Below are positions 34,401-44,255 of a stretch of DNA of 44,511 nucleotides, in pieces. Under the pieces are notes generated by a model. It saw only the letters and a program-made list of their open reading frames with translations, was not told the origin of the DNA and searched no databases. Location of the stretch: contig JARGFP010000012.1 in the NCBI GenBank assembly GCA_029210585.1, forward strand, positions 1 through 44,511. The letters are read 5' to 3'. Origin of the DNA: Bacteroidales bacterium (GTDB taxonomy: Bacteria; Bacteroidota; Bacteroidia; Bacteroidales; GCA-2748055). A program made the position numbers and the translations under genes. How positions within the stretch are numbered: position 1 is the stretch's first letter; each line of letters starts with the position of its first letter.

Positions 34401-35366
34401 ATGATTGTAGTCACCGGGGCAGCCGGATTTATAGGAAGCAATGTTGTAGCAGGACTGAATGCGCGTAATTATCGCGACATTATCCTGGTGGATGATTTCA
34501 GCCGGAAGGAGCGGGAACGGAACTATGCTGACAAAACCTGTACGGCGCTGGTCGACCGTGGTGACCTGGATAAATGGCTGTCCGACAACCACAGGTTTGT
34601 ACAGGTGGTGGTGCACATGGGTGCCCGGACCGACACGGCCGAGTTTGACTGGAATACCTTTGAAAAGCTGAATCTGGGCTACTCCAAAACTGTCTGGCAG
34701 TTGTGCGTGGAATACGGACTGCCCTTGATCTATGCCAGCTCGGCGGCTACCTACGGACTGGGTGAACTGGGATATGACGATGACCACGGGATGGTTCCTT
34801 CCCTGAAACCGCTCAATGCCTACGGCAGGTCGAAGAATGAATTCGACAAATGGGTCCTGCAGCAGGTACGGCAGCCTTTTTTCTGGGCGGGTCTGAAGTT
34901 TTTTAATGTATACGGTCCGAACGAATACCACAAGGGCCGCATGGCCTCGGTGGTGTTCCATGCATACAGGCAGATCATGGAGACCGGAAAGATGAAACTG
35001 TTCCGGTCGCACCACCCGGAGTTCGGGGACGGGGAACAGGCGCGTGACTTCATTTATGTGAAAGATGTGGTGGATGTGATCCTGTACATGATGGAGCAGC
35101 GGCCGGCTTCCGGCATCTATAACCTGGGTACCGGGGAGGCACGCACCTTCCGCGACCTCGTGGAAGCAACCTTCAACGCCATGGACCTGGATCCGCAGAC
35201 CGAATTTATCGATACCCCGGAAGACATCCGCGACAAGTACCAGTATTTCACAGAGGCGAACATGGAGAAACTCCGGTCGGTGGGCTACGACCGGCCGTTT
35301 ACGTCACTTGAAGAAGGGGTGGAGGAATATGTGCGGGCGTACCTTTCAGGAAACATTATCCGGTAA
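34401..35366 (+). CDS. hldD: ADP-glyceromanno-heptose 6-epimerase
   Basis: A 321-residue extended SDR enzyme that epimerises ADP-D-glycero- to ADP-L-glycero-D-manno-heptose for the LPS inner core. The Rossmann motif GAAGFIG lies at 6-12, the serine of YASSAATYG at about 113-115, and the YxxxK pair is Y141 and K145 (NAYGRSK). KFFNVYGPNEYHKGRMASV and GDGEQARDFIYV are diagnostic of HldD/RfaD. I chose the ATG at 34401, the family start; an in-frame TTG at 34383 would add six residues. It lies divergent from ptpS-folE and its stop is 3 bp from the converging DUF1858 gene. Confidence 0.93.
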   Translation: MIVVTGAAGFIGSNVVAGLNARNYRDIILVDDFSRKERERNYADKTCTALVDRGDLDKWLSDNHRFVQVVVHMGARTDTAEFDWNTFEKLNLGYSKTVWQLCVEYGLPLIYASSAATYGLGELGYDDDHGMVPSLKPLNAYGRSKNEFDKWVLQQVRQPFFWAGLKFFNVYGPNEYHKGRMASVVFHAYRQIMETGKMKLFRSHHPEFGDGEQARDFIYVKDVVDVILYMMEQRPASGIYNLGTGEARTFRDLVEATFNAMDLDPQTEFIDTPEDIRDKYQYFTEANMEKLRSVGYDRPFTSLEEGVEEYVRAYLSGNIIR

Positions 35367-35369
35367 AGT

Positions 35370-35570
35370 CTAAAAATTTTCCCGCAGCTCTTTAACAAAC
35401 CCTTCGATGGCGGCATCGTCGAAGCCCTTTTCCCTGGCGGCCTCTTCAAGGGTACCCCAGATGGGCTCCCCGCAGGCGATGCATTTGATCCCTTTCTCGC
35501 GCAGGTACCTCACCGCGGGAGCGGATTGGTGCACGATCTCTTCTATGGTGGTGTCTTTTGTGATGTGCAT
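35370..35570 (-). CDS. DUF1858 domain protein (redox-type CxxC)
   Basis: A 66-residue protein that is entirely a DUF1858 domain, a small helical fold related to domains found with hybrid-cluster and other redox proteins. It begins ITKDTTIEEIVHQSAPAVRY and carries the conserved CxxC (C30, C33 in KCIACGEP). The cysteines could form a reversible disulfide or bind metal. It is convergent with hldD and its exact role is unknown. Confidence 0.87.
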   Translation of the reverse strand: MHITKDTTIEEIVHQSAPAVRYLREKGIKCIACGEPIWGTLEEAAREKGFDDAAIEGFVKELRENF

Positions 35571-35718
35571 GGTAGCAGTAAAATTATGAAGTTTCTGTTT
35601 CCCTGAATGTGATAATGGTCACGTATCCTGTAAAAAGTATTTAGGGAGTTCAAGCGTAAAATTATTATTTTTGGTTTTCCCGAAAAAATCAGGAACACAA
35701 ACCTTAAATTTCTGACTG

Positions 35719-36279
35719 ATGACAACTGACCGCGACAAGGCATTCAAACTGCTGAAACAACATGTGAAGAACGAGAAGATGATCATCCACAGCCTTTCTT
35801 CCGAGGCGGTGATGCGCGGATTGGCGCGACGGCTGGGAAGGGAAGAGGACCGGTGGGGACTGGCCGGACTGCTGCACGATATCGACGTGGAGGAGACCAA
35901 TGCCGAACCCACCCTGCACGCGCTGAAAGCCGCCGAGCTGCTGGAAGAACTGCAGCTGGATGAAGAGATACTGGATGCCATCCGCATGCACAACGAGATG
36001 GCCACCGGGCAGGAGCGTACGACTGAATTTCAGCATGCACTGGCAGCAGGGGAGACCATCACCGGACTGATCTATGCCACGACCCTGGTGTATCCCGATA
36101 AAAAAATCGCGGGTATCAAGTACAAATCAGTAGCCAAACGGATGAAACAGCCTGCCTTTGCCGCCAGCGTAAAAAGGGAAAACATCATGGAGTGTGAGAA
36201 AATCGGGATCCCGCTCGATGAGTTTATTCAGATCTCCGTCGACGCCATGCGGGAGATCCACGAGGAGATCGGGATTTAA
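35719..36279 (+). CDS. HD-domain phosphohydrolase-like protein
   Basis: A 186-residue HD-superfamily protein. Metal-binding candidates are H24 (IIHSLSSEAVM), the HD pair H53/D54 (GLLHDIDVEE), H67 and H91 (IRMHNEM). These proteins hydrolyse nucleotides or other phosphates, but the substrate is unknown. A TATTTTTG -7-like sequence at 35666-35673 lies upstream without a clear -33 partner. It appears to be a single gene. Confidence 0.85.
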   Translation: MTTDRDKAFKLLKQHVKNEKMIIHSLSSEAVMRGLARRLGREEDRWGLAGLLHDIDVEETNAEPTLHALKAAELLEELQLDEEILDAIRMHNEMATGQERTTEFQHALAAGETITGLIYATTLVYPDKKIAGIKYKSVAKRMKQPAFAASVKRENIMECEKIGIPLDEFIQISVDAMREIHEEIGI

Positions 36280-36325
36280 GATAAATATCTTCGTGCTCCG
36301 TTGCTATTATGTATTAAAAAATAAA

Positions 36326-36631
36326 TTACACGATCTCTTTGTTCCACAGCAACTTCAGGAATTGTTTAGCCGGAAGGATTTCAATTCCGTTAAGGATTCT
36401 GGGGTGTTGATCGAGCGATACGACAATGGCTCTTGCCTTTGGATAATCCTCCAAAAAACCTTTCAACCCTTTCAGATGGCGGGATTTAATTTCTTCGACA
36501 GATTTTATTTCAATGGCAATCCGGCCCTCCCCAATGATGGCATCGACCTCGTATCCTGAACTTGTACGCCAGTAGCATAGTTTCTCATTCGACCCGGAAT
36601 ATCCGGTGATACATAAAACTGAGTTAATCAA
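36326..36631 (-). pseudogene. remnant of an AAA ATPase with DUF4143 C-terminal domain
   Basis: The frame encodes about 100 residues, of which the last 85 (from NEKLCYWRTSSGYEVD, through AIEIKSVEE and AIVVSLDQ to LWNKEIV) match the C-terminal nuclease-like part of DUF4143 ATPases. Intact proteins are around 380-450 residues with an N-terminal Walker-type ATPase, which is absent here. The frame opens only at a TTG, so this is probably a non-functional remnant of a once longer gene. A perfect palindrome lies just upstream of its start. Confidence 0.75.
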
Positions 36632-36655
36632 TAATTATGACATAACAACATGATG

Positions 36656-36683
36656 ATGCAGTTTTATCATGATAAAACTGCAT
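36656..36683. promoter_or_regulatory. perfect 28-bp palindrome
   Basis: The half ATGCAGTTTTATCA (36656-36669) is followed without a loop by its exact reverse complement (36670-36683). It is 24 bp upstream of the DUF4143 remnant and about 80 bp beyond the plug-protein stop. A loopless palindrome of this length suggests a dimeric protein site rather than a terminator. Confidence 0.8.
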
Positions 36684-36722
36684 AAATTGTTTGAATATTC
36701 AAAGAATCAGTGTAAGAACAAA

Positions 36723-36746
36723 ATCGCTCTTCAAGAAAAAAGCGAT
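36723..36746 (-). terminator. weak terminator-like hairpin after the plug-protein gene
   Basis: ATCGCT (36723-36728) and AGCGAT (36741-36746) form a 6-bp stem with a 12-nt loop. On the minus strand it is followed by only four T residues, 20 bp past the gene's stop. Confidence 0.35.
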
Positions 36747-36765
36747 GGCCGGCTAGCAGGTACCT

Positions 36766-38055
36766 TCAATTCGCATACGATTGCGCCACCTGGTGCCCCA
36801 CCAGCCGGTCGTAGCGGTCGCCCTGGCCCCGGTGGTAAAACAATATGAGGTACTCGTTCTTCGTCTGGTAATGGCTCCCTTCGATCTCCGAGATATCCAC
36901 CACGTTCCTGTCGTGCGGAACAAACACGTACCGGTAATTGTGGATCCCCTGCTTCAGGAAAAGCGTGGCCCGGTAGGCCGATGCATCCGTATCGTATTCC
37001 ATCCGGTTCATGTCAGTGAACTGCCAGTTGGTGGTGGCCCCGGCAATAAACACATCCCCGTCGGCCAGCGGAAAGGGCATGTCGAGTGTGAAATGCACAA
37101 ACACATAGTCAGCCTCTGTGGAAGGTTCACTTACATTGGCCGCCTCGATGAAGAATTTCCCGTTCAGGTCGTCGCGGTCGAAATAGAGATGTGCCGGGTT
37201 GGGTTCGTCCGTTTTCAGGTGGAAATGAAAATAATCCAGGTAATCGATCGCCGCGATGTGGTATTCCCGTACCTGCGTGCTCCGGCTATTGAACATCCTG
37301 AATTCATTGCCCGCCGGAAAAACATTCTCTTCCTGGTAGTCGTATACCAGTTCCCCCGGGTTCACGAACAAGGGCTGCAGACCGGTAATTCCGTAGTTCC
37401 AGATACCGTTCTGGTATATGGAAAGGGTGGTCTCCCTGAACGGATCAAAGATGCGAAGTCCCGGGTGTAAAACGGTTACATCCACCTCATGACTGTTGTC
37501 ACGATACAGCGTCAGCACCGGGCGGTGGGCATTGGCCTCTATAGTGACAATCGCTTCTGAAACCAGGAACCGGCGCGTAAACACCACCTGCTCAGGATCA
37601 TAGTCGCGGTACACCACCAGGAGGTAATTGCCCGATTCCGTGAAACGGATGTTGTCGTTCGGAAGTTCCAGCCGGTAGTGGTGGTAACTGGTGTAGGTGT
37701 TGAAGGACCCTTCCACATCATTGACCTGGTTCTCCAGGTATCCCTGGATGTATTCCTGTTCGGTCAGTTCAGACCTCCGCCAGTCGGCATCACAATGAAG
37801 CACCATGTAGGAAAGTACAGAGATATTGTCCGATATTTCATCAAACTCCAGTACCAGCGGCACCTGTTCCTGTATGGTCAGGATCGGGTAACTGTTGATC
37901 CATCCCTCCCTGTACAGCTGTATCGTCCTGATCTGTTCGTCCAGCACAAGCTCCCCGGCAACCCCGGTCTCATCAAAAACAGCTTCAGGCGCCTGGGCAA
38001 AAAGTCCCGGTGCAATGAACAACACGGGGACCAGGATTTTTATTAACTTGGGCAT
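36766..38055 (-). CDS. type IX secretion system plug protein (DUF5103)
   Basis: A 429-residue exported protein with a signal peptide (about 1-20, ending LFAQ). It matches the DUF5103 family over its length: QIRTIQLYREGW, YMVLHCDADWRRSELTEQEYI, RLELPNDNIRFTESGNYLL, and FLVSEAIVTI. In T9SS of Bacteroidota the plug protein closes the periplasmic side of the SprA/Sov translocon when PorV is absent. It is divergent from nqrA across a 236-bp region. I saw no T9SS C-terminal sorting domain in the secreted proteins of this window. Confidence 0.9.
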   Translation of the reverse strand: MPKLIKILVPVLFIAPGLFAQAPEAVFDETGVAGELVLDEQIRTIQLYREGWINSYPILTIQEQVPLVLEFDEISDNISVLSYMVLHCDADWRRSELTEQEYIQGYLENQVNDVEGSFNTYTSYHHYRLELPNDNIRFTESGNYLLVVYRDYDPEQVVFTRRFLVSEAIVTIEANAHRPVLTLYRDNSHEVDVTVLHPGLRIFDPFRETTLSIYQNGIWNYGITGLQPLFVNPGELVYDYQEENVFPAGNEFRMFNSRSTQVREYHIAAIDYLDYFHFHLKTDEPNPAHLYFDRDDLNGKFFIEAANVSEPSTEADYVFVHFTLDMPFPLADGDVFIAGATTNWQFTDMNRMEYDTDASAYRATLFLKQGIHNYRYVFVPHDRNVVDISEIEGSHYQTKNEYLILFYHRGQGDRYDRLVGHQVAQSYAN

Positions 38056-38223
38056 ACTTAAAATTTAAATTGAATATATATAACTTCATTGCAGGGTGCA
38101 ACCTTTGTGCCAAAAAGTTCTCGAACATAAACATTTTCAATACATTCCTGTTGAAATATTAACAGGTACATGAGCTTACTGTTCCGAAACAGATTAAAGA
38201 ATTTAAATATCTAAATATATCTG

Positions 38224-38253
38224 TTTGTTGATTCACAAAAATAGCTAATTTTG
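38224..38253 (+). promoter_or_regulatory. probable promoter of the nqr operon
   Basis: TTTG (38224-38227) and TAATTTTG (38246-38253) are spaced by 18 bp, close to the TTTG / TAnnTTTG arrangement of Bacteroidota promoters. The start codon of nqrA is 38 bp further on. Confidence 0.6.
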
Positions 38254-38291
38254 TCCACTGATTATTAATCATAATTAGAATCCAAGAATAA

Positions 38292-39644
38292 ATGTCTGAA
38301 GTTATCAAGATACGCAGAGGCCTTGATATCAAGTTAAAAGGCAAAGCCGATAAGATCTTCATTAAGGCCCCGAGATCGAAGACGTATTCAGTAAAACCCG
38401 TTGATTTTGTATCCCTCACCCCGAAAATCGTAGCCAAGCCATGTGCCGAGGTGAAGGTGGGATCGACATTGTTTTACGACAAATACCGGCCGGAGATCAA
38501 GTACGTATCCCCGGTCAGCGGTATCGTCCAGAAGATTGTAAGGGGTGAACGCAGGCGCATCATTGCCATTATCGTGGAAGACGATGGCAAGGATACGGCT
38601 GAATCATTCAAGCAGGGTGATCCTTCATCCATGTCGCGCGAGCAGATCGTCGAAAACCTCCTTGAGAGCGGGCTCTGGCCCACCATCAAGCAGCGGCCCT
38701 ACGGTGTCGTTGCCTCGCCGAAGGACCAGCCCAAGGCCATTTTTATCTCCGGATTCGATTCGGCTCCGCTGGCTCCCGATTACGACTATATCATGAAGGA
38801 CCTGGACAAGGAATTCCAGGCTGGGATCGACGCGCTGGCAAAACTGACCAACGGAAAGATCCATCTTGGTCTGGACGCCAGGTATCCTGCTGCGAAGGCT
38901 TATGAGAATGCCAAAAAAGTGGAGCGGCACTATTTCAGGGGACCGCATCCTGCAGGCAATGTGGGGATCCAGATCCACAAGATATCACCCGTCAACAAGG
39001 GAGAGAAGGTATGGACCCTCAAGCCATTTGATGTGGTGACCATCGGCCGACTGTTTCTGACCGGGAAATATGATCCGAATACGATCGTGGCCCTCTGCGG
39101 ATCCGAAGTGGAAAAGCCTGTGTATTACAAGCTGATCCGCGGTGCCGAGGTGGTGTCCATCGTGAAAGACAACCTGAAGCAGGAAAACGTGCGGATGATC
39201 AGCGGGAATGTGCTCACCGGGAGAAAGATTTCCATGGAAGGACACATCGGGTTCAGCGACAACCAGGTCACCGTGATACCCGAGGGAGACTATTACGAAA
39301 TGTTCGGATGGATCACCCCGGGACTGAAAAAATTCTCTGTTTCAAGGAGTTTCTTCTCGTGGCTGATGCCGAACAGGGAATACCGGCTCGACACCAACCT
39401 GCATGGCGGGGAGCGGGCGTTCGTGATGACAGGTGAATACGAAAAGGTATTCCCCATGGACATCTATCCTGTTCCGCTGCTCAAATCCATCATCGTTGAG
39501 GATATCGACAAGATGGAACAGCTGGGAATCTACGAGGTGATCGAAGAGGACATGGCCCTCTGTGAATTTGTCTGCACTTCGAAAACACCGGTTCAGTCCA
39601 TTCTCAGGAACGGGCTCACAATGTTAAGGAAGGAATTAGAATAA
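38292..39644 (+). CDS. nqrA: Na+-translocating NADH:quinone reductase subunit A
   Basis: A 450-residue soluble subunit of the Na+-pumping NADH:quinone oxidoreductase, which couples NADH oxidation to sodium export. The start IKIRRGLDIKLKGKA, the SPVSGIV and GERRRI blocks, and the C-terminal CEFVCTSKTPVQSILRNGL are typical of NqrA. It has no transmembrane segment. It is the first gene of a complete six-gene operon, with a probable promoter just upstream and 23 bp to nqrB. Confidence 0.96.
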   Translation: MSEVIKIRRGLDIKLKGKADKIFIKAPRSKTYSVKPVDFVSLTPKIVAKPCAEVKVGSTLFYDKYRPEIKYVSPVSGIVQKIVRGERRRIIAIIVEDDGKDTAESFKQGDPSSMSREQIVENLLESGLWPTIKQRPYGVVASPKDQPKAIFISGFDSAPLAPDYDYIMKDLDKEFQAGIDALAKLTNGKIHLGLDARYPAAKAYENAKKVERHYFRGPHPAGNVGIQIHKISPVNKGEKVWTLKPFDVVTIGRLFLTGKYDPNTIVALCGSEVEKPVYYKLIRGAEVVSIVKDNLKQENVRMISGNVLTGRKISMEGHIGFSDNQVTVIPEGDYYEMFGWITPGLKKFSVSRSFFSWLMPNREYRLDTNLHGGERAFVMTGEYEKVFPMDIYPVPLLKSIIVEDIDKMEQLGIYEVIEEDMALCEFVCTSKTPVQSILRNGLTMLRKELE

Positions 39645-39667
39645 AAAATATACTGTCAATCTATCCT

Positions 39668-40846
39668 ATGAATGCTTTAAGACGATATCTCGATAAGATC
39701 AAGCCAAATGTGGAGAAAGGGGGGAAATTTCATTTTCTGAAATCCACTTTCGAAGGATTTGAAACGTTCCTGTTTGTTCCGAATACCGTTACTTCCACCG
39801 GAAGTCATATCAGGGATGCCTTCGATATGAAACGCGGTATGATCATGGTGGTACTTGCCCTGGTCCCCGCGCTGCTCTTCGGTATGTGGAACACCGGGTA
39901 CCAGCATTTCCTCGCCCTGGGCGTAGAGGCCGGTTTCTGGGAAATGTTCTGGTTTGGTTTCCTGAAAGTGTTCCCGATTATCGTGGTATCCTATGTTACC
40001 GGGCTGGGAATTGAATTTGTATTTGCGCAGATCCGTGGTCACGAGATCAACGAAGGCTTCCTGGTATCCGGGATGCTGATCCCGTTGGTGATGCCGGTGG
40101 ACGTTCCGCTCTGGATGGTAGCTTTGGCAACTGCTTTCGCAGTGATCATCGGTAAAGAAGTGTTTGGCGGAACCGGGATGAATATCCTGAACCCGGCACT
40201 GACCGCACGGGCCTTTCTCTTTTTCGCCTATCCCACCAAGATGTCGGGTGACCGCATATGGGTGGCAGGACTGGAGAAGGGAATGGAAACTGTAGACGGT
40301 TATTCCGGTGCCACTATCCTCGGTCAGGCAGCACAGAACAATGAAGTATTTGTAAACGGGATCGGTGAGAAGTATACTGCCTGGGATATGTTCCTGGGGA
40401 CGATCCCCGGGTCCATCGGGGAAACATCCACGCTGGCCATTCTTATTGGGGGCCTGTTCCTCATATATGTAGGTGTGGGCAGCTGGCGGATCATGCTCTC
40501 CGTGTTTGCCGGCGGTGCTGCAATGGGACTGCTGCTGAATGCGTTCGGCGGAAATGCATTGATGGACATGCCGTTCTGGCAGCACCTGATCGTGGGCGGA
40601 TTTGCCTTCGGTGCGGTGTATATGGCCACGGATCCTGTAACGGCCACCCAGACCCAGCGGGGTAAATGGATTTACGGGTTCCTTATCGGTGTGCTGGCGA
40701 TCCTGATCAGGGTCTTCAACCCAGGGTATCCCGAGGGAATGATGCTTGCCATCCTGCTGATGAATGTGTTCGCACCGCTGATCGATCACTACATCCTGGA
40801 AGCGAATATCAGGAAACGACTAAAACGTGCAAAGGTTCAAGCTTAA
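39668..40846 (+). CDS. nqrB: Na+-translocating NADH:quinone reductase subunit B
   Basis: A 392-residue multi-pass membrane subunit. The flavinylation motif is SGAT at 213-216 (DGYSGATILG), where T216 would carry covalently bound FMN through a phosphodiester link made by ApbE. GGTGMNILNPALTARAFLFF and the C-terminal HYILEANIRKR are conserved. NqrB holds part of the sodium path and the riboflavin site. The gap to nqrC is 9 bp. Confidence 0.96.
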   Translation: MNALRRYLDKIKPNVEKGGKFHFLKSTFEGFETFLFVPNTVTSTGSHIRDAFDMKRGMIMVVLALVPALLFGMWNTGYQHFLALGVEAGFWEMFWFGFLKVFPIIVVSYVTGLGIEFVFAQIRGHEINEGFLVSGMLIPLVMPVDVPLWMVALATAFAVIIGKEVFGGTGMNILNPALTARAFLFFAYPTKMSGDRIWVAGLEKGMETVDGYSGATILGQAAQNNEVFVNGIGEKYTAWDMFLGTIPGSIGETSTLAILIGGLFLIYVGVGSWRIMLSVFAGGAAMGLLLNAFGGNALMDMPFWQHLIVGGFAFGAVYMATDPVTATQTQRGKWIYGFLIGVLAILIRVFNPGYPEGMMLAILLMNVFAPLIDHYILEANIRKRLKRAKVQA

Positions 40847-40855
40847 TATATTATC

Positions 40856-41590
40856 ATGAAAAGTTACAGTAACACATACATATTCATATTTTCTGTGATC
40901 ATGGTTGTTGTCGTGGCCGTGCTGCTTTCCTTCGTTGCCATGCAACTCAAGCCACTGCAGGACCTGAACCAGGAAATAGAGCGAAAGGAGGACATCCTTG
41001 CCTCCGTGGGTGAAGCCGAAGATGTCTCCGATGTCAAGGATAAAAATGCCTTCATCGAACAGGAATTTGAGAAATATATTGCAGATTCCTACGTGGTGAA
41101 CTTCAACGGTGAGACCGTCGACAGGGATGCTTTCGAGGTGACACTCAACATCAAGGTGCAGGCCGACAAACCCGTTGAAGAGCGCCTTTACCCGGTGTTT
41201 GTCTATACTGCTGAAGGAGGTGCGCATAAGTATATCGTACCCGTCAGGGGCAAAGGACTCTGGGGACCGATCTGGGGATACATGGCTTTCGAACCCGACA
41301 TGAACACCATTGCCGGGGCAATCTTCGACCATTCCAAGGAAACTCCCGGACTGGGTGCAGAGATCAATACCAACTGGTTTGAAGAAGAATTTATCGGCAA
41401 GAAGATCTTCAATGAACAGGGTGAATTTGTCAGCATAGGTGTGCTGAAGAATGCCGAGACCGCGAACAATCCGCATGCTGTGGACGCCATCTCCGGTGGT
41501 ACCATCACCTCGAATGGTTTGGATGACATGCTGGAAGATTACCTTGCAGGGTACGTGGCACATTTCAAAGAGAAAAGAACTGAAAATTAG
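40856..41590 (+). CDS. nqrC: Na+-translocating NADH:quinone reductase subunit C
   Basis: A 244-residue protein with one N-terminal membrane helix (about 7-30) and a periplasmic FMN-binding domain. The second covalent FMN site is SGGT at 213-216 (AISGGTITSNG), with T216 as the attachment residue. KGLWGPIWGYMAF and ETPGLGAEI are family signatures. It stands between nqrB and nqrD with gaps of 9 and 20 bp. Confidence 0.95.
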   Translation: MKSYSNTYIFIFSVIMVVVVAVLLSFVAMQLKPLQDLNQEIERKEDILASVGEAEDVSDVKDKNAFIEQEFEKYIADSYVVNFNGETVDRDAFEVTLNIKVQADKPVEERLYPVFVYTAEGGAHKYIVPVRGKGLWGPIWGYMAFEPDMNTIAGAIFDHSKETPGLGAEINTNWFEEEFIGKKIFNEQGEFVSIGVLKNAETANNPHAVDAISGGTITSNGLDDMLEDYLAGYVAHFKEKRTEN

Positions 41591-41610
41591 ACTTTTTTAG
41601 AATAGGAATC

Positions 41611-42255
41611 ATGAGTGAAAGAGAACCCTTATTTTCCGCAAAAAACCTGAAACTGATCAGAGAACCGCTCGGGCCGAGCAACCCGATCACCGTGCAGGTA
41701 TTGGGAATATGTTCTGCACTGGCCATTACCGTGCAGCTCAAACCTGCCATTGTGATGACACTTTCGGTAATGGCAGTGATGACCGTTTCCAGCGTAGTGA
41801 TATCATTGTTGAGAAAGATGATCCCGCCGCGGATCCGGATTATTGTCCAGCTGGTGGTGATCGCCAGCATGGTGATCCTGGTGGACGAAGTGCTGCAGGC
41901 CTTTGCATATGAAGTAAGCAAGCAGCTCTCGGTGTTTGTCGGACTGATCATTACCAACTGTATCATCATGGGCCGCCTCGAGGCATTTGCACTGGCCAAC
42001 AAACCCTGGCCCTCCTTTATGGACGCACTGGGCAATGCATTCGGTTATGGATTGATACTGATCATTGTATCCTTCTTCCGGGAACTGCTCGGATCAGGCA
42101 CACTGATGGGGTACCAGGTGGTCCCGAATAGTTTTTATGAATTCGGGTATGCCAACAATGGCCTGATGGTACTGCCACCCATGGCGTTGATTGTCGTAGG
42201 TGTTATTATCTGGGTACAGCGCTCCAAGAATAAAGATTTGGTAGAACAGAACTAA
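41611..42255 (+). CDS. nqrD: Na+-translocating NADH:quinone reductase subunit D
   Basis: A 214-residue integral membrane subunit with about six helices, homologous to NqrE and RnfA/Rnf[13 protein letters not shown] and [13 protein letters not shown] are typical; the cysteines in GICSA and TNCII match those that bind the membrane 2Fe-2S centre between NqrD and NqrE. The gap to nqrE is 11 bp. Confidence 0.95.
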   Translation: MSEREPLFSAKNLKLIREPLGPSNPITVQVLGICSALAITVQLKPAIVMTLSVMAVMTVSSVVISLLRKMIPPRIRIIVQLVVIASMVILVDEVLQAFAYEVSKQLSVFVGLIITNCIIMGRLEAFALANKPWPSFMDALGNAFGYGLILIIVSFFRELLGSGTLMGYQVVPNSFYEFGYANNGLMVLPPMALIVVGVIIWVQRSKNKDLVEQN

Positions 42256-42266
42256 TAGAAAGTTTC

Positions 42267-42884
42267 ATGGAAAATTTAGTCAACATATTTGTCAAGTCCA
42301 TCTTCATTGACAACATGATCTTTGCCTATTTCCTGGGCATGTGTTCGTACCTGGCTGTCTCCAAGACAGTGAAGACATCCACAGGTTTGGGGATTGCAGT
42401 CATCTTTGTACTCGGGTTCACAGTTCCGATCAACTTCCTGATAGAGAACTATATCCTGCAGGAGGGTGCGCTGACATGGCTCAGCCCGCAACTGGCGGAT
42501 GTGGACCTCAGCTTCCTGAGTTTCATCATGTTCATCGCGGTGATCGCATCCATGGTGCAGCTGGTGGAGATGGTGATCGAGAAGTTTTCACCCACGCTCT
42601 ACAGCTCGCTGGGTATATTTCTTCCATTGATTGCCGTGAACTGTGCCATCCTTGGTGGCGCCCTGTTCATGCAGGAAAGGGAATATGCAAATATCGCCGA
42701 AGCAACATCGTTTGCCCTCGGATCCGGCGTGGGCTGGTTCCTGGCGATCGTAGGCATCGCAGCCATCCGCGAGAAGATCCGTTATTCCAACGTGCCGGCA
42801 CCATTGCGCGGACTGGGGATCACCTTTATCATCACCGGGCTGATGGGTATTGCGTTTATGAGTTTTATGGGAATTAAGTTATAA
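42267..42884 (+). CDS. nqrE: Na+-translocating NADH:quinone reductase subunit E
   Basis: A 205-residue integral membrane subunit in inverted topology to NqrD. It starts [16 protein letters not shown] and contains [12 protein letters not shown] and [14 protein letters not shown], whose cysteines complete the shared Fe-S site with NqrD. The C-terminal [12 protein letters not shown] and SFMGIKL are typical. The gap to nqrF is 18 bp. Confidence 0.95.
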   Translation: MENLVNIFVKSIFIDNMIFAYFLGMCSYLAVSKTVKTSTGLGIAVIFVLGFTVPINFLIENYILQEGALTWLSPQLADVDLSFLSFIMFIAVIASMVQLVEMVIEKFSPTLYSSLGIFLPLIAVNCAILGGALFMQEREYANIAEATSFALGSGVGWFLAIVGIAAIREKIRYSNVPAPLRGLGITFIITGLMGIAFMSFMGIKL

Positions 42885-42902
42885 CATAGAAAAGTTGGTC
42901 TT

Positions 42903-44156
42903 ATGATACTGCTCACATCAAACATAATCATCATTCTTGTAAGTATCGCAGTGTTCCTGCTGGTGATCGTTCTGCTCGTTGCCATGCTGCTGTATGCAAG
43001 GAAGAAACTGACACCCCAGGGTGATGTGATCCTGACGGTGAATGACAAGGATATGACGGTAAGTCCGGGAAACACGATCCTCAGCACGCTTTCCAGCAAC
43101 GATATCTTCCTGCCATCCGCATGCGGAGGAGGAGGTACCTGCGGAATGTGTTCCTGCCAGGTGCTCGAAGGTGGCGGCTCCATTCTGCCTACCGAAACAG
43201 GATTTTTTACCCGGAAGGAGCAGCAGAACAACTGGCGGCTGGGTTGCCAGGTGAAGATCCGCGAAGACATGAAGATCCGCGTGCCCGACGAGGTGCTGGA
43301 GATCAAGAAATGGGAATGTGAAGTGGTGTCCAACCACAACGTGGCCACTTTTATCAAAGAGTTTGTAGTGAAATTGCCCGAGGGCGAAAATCTCGATTTC
43401 CAGTCAGGAGGCTATATCCAGATCGACGTACCGAAGATTGAAGTGGACTTTAAGACGGATATCGATGTGGAGGAAGAGTACCGCGACGAATGGGACAAGT
43501 TCAAGATGTGGGATCTGAAGATGAAGAATACCGAGGAGACCTACAGGGCCTATTCCATGGCCAATCACCCCGCGGAAGGCAACATCGTCAAGCTGAATAT
43601 CCGTATCGCCACACCCCCATGGGACGTGAGCCACGGAAGGTTCAAGAATGTGAACCCGGGGGTTTGCTCTTCCTACATCTTCTCCAGGAAACCTGGAGAT
43701 AAGGTGGATATCTCCGGACCATACGGCGAATTCTTCATCAAGGACACCAAAAAGGAGATGGTCTATGTGGGCGGAGGCGCCGGTATGGCCCCGCTGCGTT
43801 CGCACCTGTTTCACCTGTTCCATACGCTGAAGACCGAACGGCAGGTGTCTTTCTGGTACGGTGCGCGTTCGAAGCGCGAAGTATTCTACGAAGAGGAATT
43901 CAGGGCCATCGAAAAGGAATTCCCCAACTTCAAGTTCTACCTGGCGCTCTCAGAGCCAAAGGAGGAGGATAACTGGGACGGACTCACAGGATTCATTCAC
44001 AAGGTGTTGTATGACAATTACCTGAGGTACCATGAGGAGCCCGAAGAGATTGAATACTATATGTGCGGTCCCCCGATGATGAACGATGCAGTCAATAAAA
44101 TGCTCTACGACCTGGGTGTTCCGAACGAGATGATCGCATTCGACGATTTCGGATGA
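42903..44156 (+). CDS. nqrF: Na+-translocating NADH:quinone reductase subunit F
   Basis: A 417-residue NADH-oxidising subunit. One N-terminal membrane helix (about 8-31) precedes a 2Fe-2S ferredoxin domain with C74, C80, C83 and C115 ([10 protein letters not shown] and LGCQV). An FAD domain follows (RAYSMAN, CSSYIF) and then an NADH domain ([22 protein letters not shown]), ending in the conserved FDDFG. Electrons enter the complex here. It is the last nqr gene, followed by a terminator and then apbE. Confidence 0.97.
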   Translation: MILLTSNIIIILVSIAVFLLVIVLLVAMLLYARKKLTPQGDVILTVNDKDMTVSPGNTILSTLSSNDIFLPSACGGGGTCGMCSCQVLEGGGSILPTETGFFTRKEQQNNWRLGCQVKIREDMKIRVPDEVLEIKKWECEVVSNHNVATFIKEFVVKLPEGENLDFQSGGYIQIDVPKIEVDFKTDIDVEEEYRDEWDKFKMWDLKMKNTEETYRAYSMANHPAEGNIVKLNIRIATPPWDVSHGRFKNVNPGVCSSYIFSRKPGDKVDISGPYGEFFIKDTKKEMVYVGGGAGMAPLRSHLFHLFHTLKTERQVSFWYGARSKREVFYEEEFRAIEKEFPNFKFYLALSEPKEEDNWDGLTGFIHKVLYDNYLRYHEEPEEIEYYMCGPPMMNDAVNKMLYDLGVPNEMIAFDDFG

Positions 44157-44175
44157 TGCCGTCCTGAAAAGTGAT

Positions 44176-44211
44176 AAACCGCAATGTATGTTGAGTGCAT
44201 TGCGGTTTTTT
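44176..44211 (+). terminator. rho-independent terminator of the nqr operon
   Basis: AAACCGCAATG (44176-44186) pairs perfectly with CATTGCGGTTT (44198-44208) across an 11-nt loop, and the T-run continues to 44211. It lies 20 bp after the nqrF stop. Confidence 0.9.
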
Positions 44212-44222
44212 GTTTAAGTTTG
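44191..44222 (+). promoter_or_regulatory. probable promoter of apbE
   Basis: TTG (44191-44193), in the loop of the nqr terminator, and TAAGTTTG (44215-44222) are 21 bp apart. This fits a Bacteroidota -33/-7 pair, so apbE may be transcribed separately from nqr. Confidence 0.5.
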
Positions 44223-44255
44223 CCTTTAGAAATTTCCATATAAAAAAAGAAACGC

